Assembly: GCA_900552365.1 (NCBI GenBank)
Contig: URZP01000086.1
Span: forward strand, 1-5,908
Reading direction: 5' to 3'
DNA from: an uncultured Coriobacteriaceae bacterium
GTDB taxonomy: Bacteria; Actinomycetota; Coriobacteriia; Coriobacteriales; Eggerthellaceae
Length of the DNA stretch: 5,908 nucleotides
Below are positions 4,448 to 5,908 of this stretch, piece by piece. The position numbers were made by a program, and so were the translations under genes. How positions within the stretch are numbered: the first letter of the stretch is position 1; each line of letters opens with the position of its first letter. A model generated the notes under the pieces. That model searched no databases. It was given only the letters and a program-made list of their open reading frames with translations, and had not been told where the DNA came from.

Positions 4448-5908
4448 CTACTCCTCGGAACCGTCCTCACCAGCAGCCTTATTCTGCTGATCGAGTTTAT
4501 GCTTACCGCTCACAATAGACGTGGCGCCCAGCGTGGCCAAGCTTGCACTGGCAAGGCTCGCAATAACGATGAGGTCGCCCGTCTTGGGCATGTTACCGCC
4601 CGAGGCCTTGGTCGTCGTGGTGGTCGTAGTCGTCGTGGTGGTCGAGGTGACGTTCTTGTCGTCATACTTCTGAGCATCGGCGTCGGACCGTCTCGCGCCC
4701 GCATCGGCGGCATCGGAACCGGAACCCTGGTCAGACGCCCCCTCATCAGAAGAAGATCCACCGTTAATGCCCGCCGTCAAAGACGATCCAAGCATGGAGC
4801 CAAGCTGCTCGCTGGGAGAAGGCCTATTTTCCGTCGAGGAATCGCCGGCATTGGAGCCCTCGCTCGAACCGCCCTCAGAAGCATCGGAGCCAGAACCGTT
4901 AGAGGACCCAGCATCGGCAGAGGAATCACCAGCGCCGTTAGAAGCGCCCGTATCGGTAGAGCCAGAAGTCGAGCCGCCCTCAGCGCCGTCAGAGCCAGAA
5001 GTCGACGAACCACCAGAGGCATCGCCGGCAGCAGTACCACCAGACGTAGCCCCGCCGTTACCGGCACCATCGCTGCCCGTATCAGTCGAGGGCGCATCGG
5101 TATCGCCGCTATCGCCCGCATCGCCATCCGTACCAGGTGTCGGTGCGGCGGGAGCAGCCGGCGCCATGCTCGGACCAGGCGCCGGCGTGGGCTCAGGCTC
5201 CACAGGCGTTGCCGCAGCGGCCTCGTCCTCGGCAATGTAGACCAGGCAGTCCTTGAGCTCGTTCTTATAGCGATTCTTCCAACCCTCATGGTACTGAGGC
5301 TGACTCGAATACTTGCGCGCCACGTTATCAACCACGCTGTTCGAAAGCGCCGTCACAAACTCGCGGTCGGTCATATCGTTGGAAAGATTCGCCCAACGGA
5401 AAAAGTCCTGGCAGCCACCCGTGCCGCACATATTGGTGATACTCCACACCATGCCCTTGACGCAGTCGGCACGACCGGAAATATCAATGCCCAGAGCGTT
5501 CTTAAGCCACGACTCGGTCACCGCATAGTAGGAGTTATACGCATAGGCATCCTGCAGCGCCGAGAACTCCGCCGGATCGGTGTTGTAAGCACCCAGGAAG
5601 GCATCCTGCGCGACGCGGCCCAGCTCGGTGAGCTGGCCGTTCGCGTACATGGGGTTGCTTCCGTTGGAAATCTCGCTGCCGCGATCGATCGCGGCCTTAA
5701 GCATGCCGTACTTAGCAGAATCGTAGTTGTAGACCTGCTTCATAAACGGAATGAGCGACCATCGACGGTCGAACTGGTAATAACCCAGCGCGTTATAACC
5801 GTCGCCATACGAAAAGCCCTGGTTATAGTTGCCATGGCTCTCGTACTTGGTAAAGTACTTCATCTCGGGAGTCACGTTGACAAACGAAACGCCCTGGACC
5901 GACCTCAG
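4448..5908 (-). CDS. Sortase-anchored (MPKTG) surface protein with possible lysozyme-like domain, N-terminus cut
   Basis: The frame is open through the right edge (LRSVQGVSFVNVTPEMKYF), so the true start and the expected signal peptide lie outside; the GTG at 5875 is probably internal. The globular part (about 5240-5908) contains KYESHGNYNQGF then YNALGYYQFDRRW, resembling the N-terminal block of lysozyme-like or VgrG-related domains, in which an early glutamate may be catalytic; this is inference. Four cysteines (GRADC, NMCGTGGC, KDC) could form disulfides outside the cell. A Pro/Ala stretch (PEPTPAPGPSMAP) leads into a long Ser/Gly/Asp/Ala-rich stalk (about 4720-5200), then 11 threonines (4610-4642), MPKTG (4577-4591), a hydrophobic segment DLIVIASLASASLATLG and a polar tail ending GEDGSEE. 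This layout is that of proteins cleaved by sortase between T and G and linked to peptidoglycan. The tail is acidic at its end, with KHK next to the membrane. Likely role: wall-attached cell-wall hydrolase or adhesin. A terminator follows the stop codon. Confidence 0.8.
   Translation of the reverse strand: MRSVQGVSFVNVTPEMKYFTKYESHGNYNQGFSYGDGYNALGYYQFDRRWSLIPFMKQVYNYDSAKYGMLKAAIDRGSEISNGSNPMYANGQLTELGRVAQDAFLGAYNTDPAEFSALQDAYAYNSYYAVTESWLKNALGIDISGRADCVKGMVWSITNMCGTGGCQDFFRWANLSNDMTDREFVTALSNSVVDNVARKYSSQPQYHEGWKNRYKNELKDCLVYIAEDEAAAATPVEPEPTPAPGPSMAPAAPAAPTPGTDGDAGDSGDTDAPSTDTGSDGAGNGGATSGGTAAGDASGGSSTSGSDGAEGGSTSGSTDTGASNGAGDSSADAGSSNGSGSDASEGGSSEGSNAGDSSTENRPSPSEQLGSMLGSSLTAGINGGSSSDEGASDQGSGSDAADAGARRSDADAQKYDDKNVTSTTTTTTTTTTTKASGGNMPKTGDLIVIASLASASLATLGATSIVSGKHKLDQQNKAAGEDGSEE
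4610..4642 (-). repeat. Eleven-threonine tract before the sortase motif
   Basis: The minus strand encodes 11 consecutive Thr codons using ACC, ACG and ACT, with the 12-base block ACCACCACGACG present twice at an 18-base distance. Mixed codons make slippage less likely than in a pure repeat. Such Thr runs are common wall-spanning, possibly O-glycosylated, segments next to sortase motifs. Confidence 0.7.
4720..5200 (-). repeat. Low-complexity Ser/Gly/Asp/Ala stalk coding region
   Basis: The region encodes about 160 residues made mostly of Ser, Gly, Asp, Ala, Thr and Glu, with recurring GSxxGxxGGS-like and DSSxDAGSS-like phrases but no exact period. It probably forms an extended, acidic wall-spanning linker. 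The biased composition opens long false frames on both strands here. Confidence 0.7.

Noticed and set aside
4610..4648. Threonine tract as a phase-variable microsatellite.
   Set aside because: The codons are mixed (ACC, ACG, ACT), and gain or loss of whole units would keep the frame.
4767..5240. A 157-codon plus-strand open frame rich in Pro, Glu, Ser and Ala.
   Set aside because: It is the antisense of the Ser/Gly/Asp stalk; its composition simply mirrors the repetitive codons, and the sense frame has clear sortase features.

Overview
The window most likely comes from a gut actinobacterium of the Coriobacteriia, with Collinsella the closest guess. The reasons are moderately high-GC coding sequence, a surface protein ending in an MPKTG sortase motif, and an AAA-ATPase-like/PD-(D/E)XK protein of the kind that is often multi-copy in these genomes. 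The assignment is inferred from protein character, not from a marker gene.

Layout, left to right. Positions 1-~125 look like the very end of something else, possibly the terminus of an IS256-type insertion sequence; the call is weak. At 199-1608 (minus) lies an apparently intact polysaccharide pyruvyl transferase family protein with an added N-terminal coiled coil. A 106-bp intergenic region (1609-1714) carries possible overlapping divergent promoters. At 1715-~2165 (plus) is the broken N-terminal half of a polysaccharide ABC exporter permease (TagG/RfbA type), frameshifted at 1918 and then cut off. It runs into a short, GC-rich, frameshifted patch of unknown origin (2179-2429). At 2448-4244 (minus) is a 598-residue AAA-ATPase-like protein whose Walker B glutamate and C-terminal nuclease ExK motif both look lost. 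A 203-bp gap (4245-4447) holds a rho-independent terminator for the gene to its right and a possible promoter for the AAA gene. At 4448-5908 (minus, N-terminus outside the window) is a sortase-anchored surface protein: a globular, possibly lysozyme-like domain, a long Ser/Gly/Asp/Ala-rich stalk, a threonine tract, MPKTG, a membrane segment and a polar tail.

The left part reads as a decayed edge of a cell-surface glycan locus. A pyruvyl transferase-like enzyme survives beside a wrecked glycan exporter, with signs of rearrangement (fused fragments, a base-composition jump, a possible IS end). The right part holds two independent genes. The AAA protein is not obviously linked in function to its neighbours, and the surface protein is separated from it by a terminator. 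I see no CRISPR array, tRNA, rRNA or recognisable complete mobile element. The most interesting items are the apparently inactive AAA/nuclease protein with a G8 tract in its ribosome-binding site, and the chimeric permease wreck.
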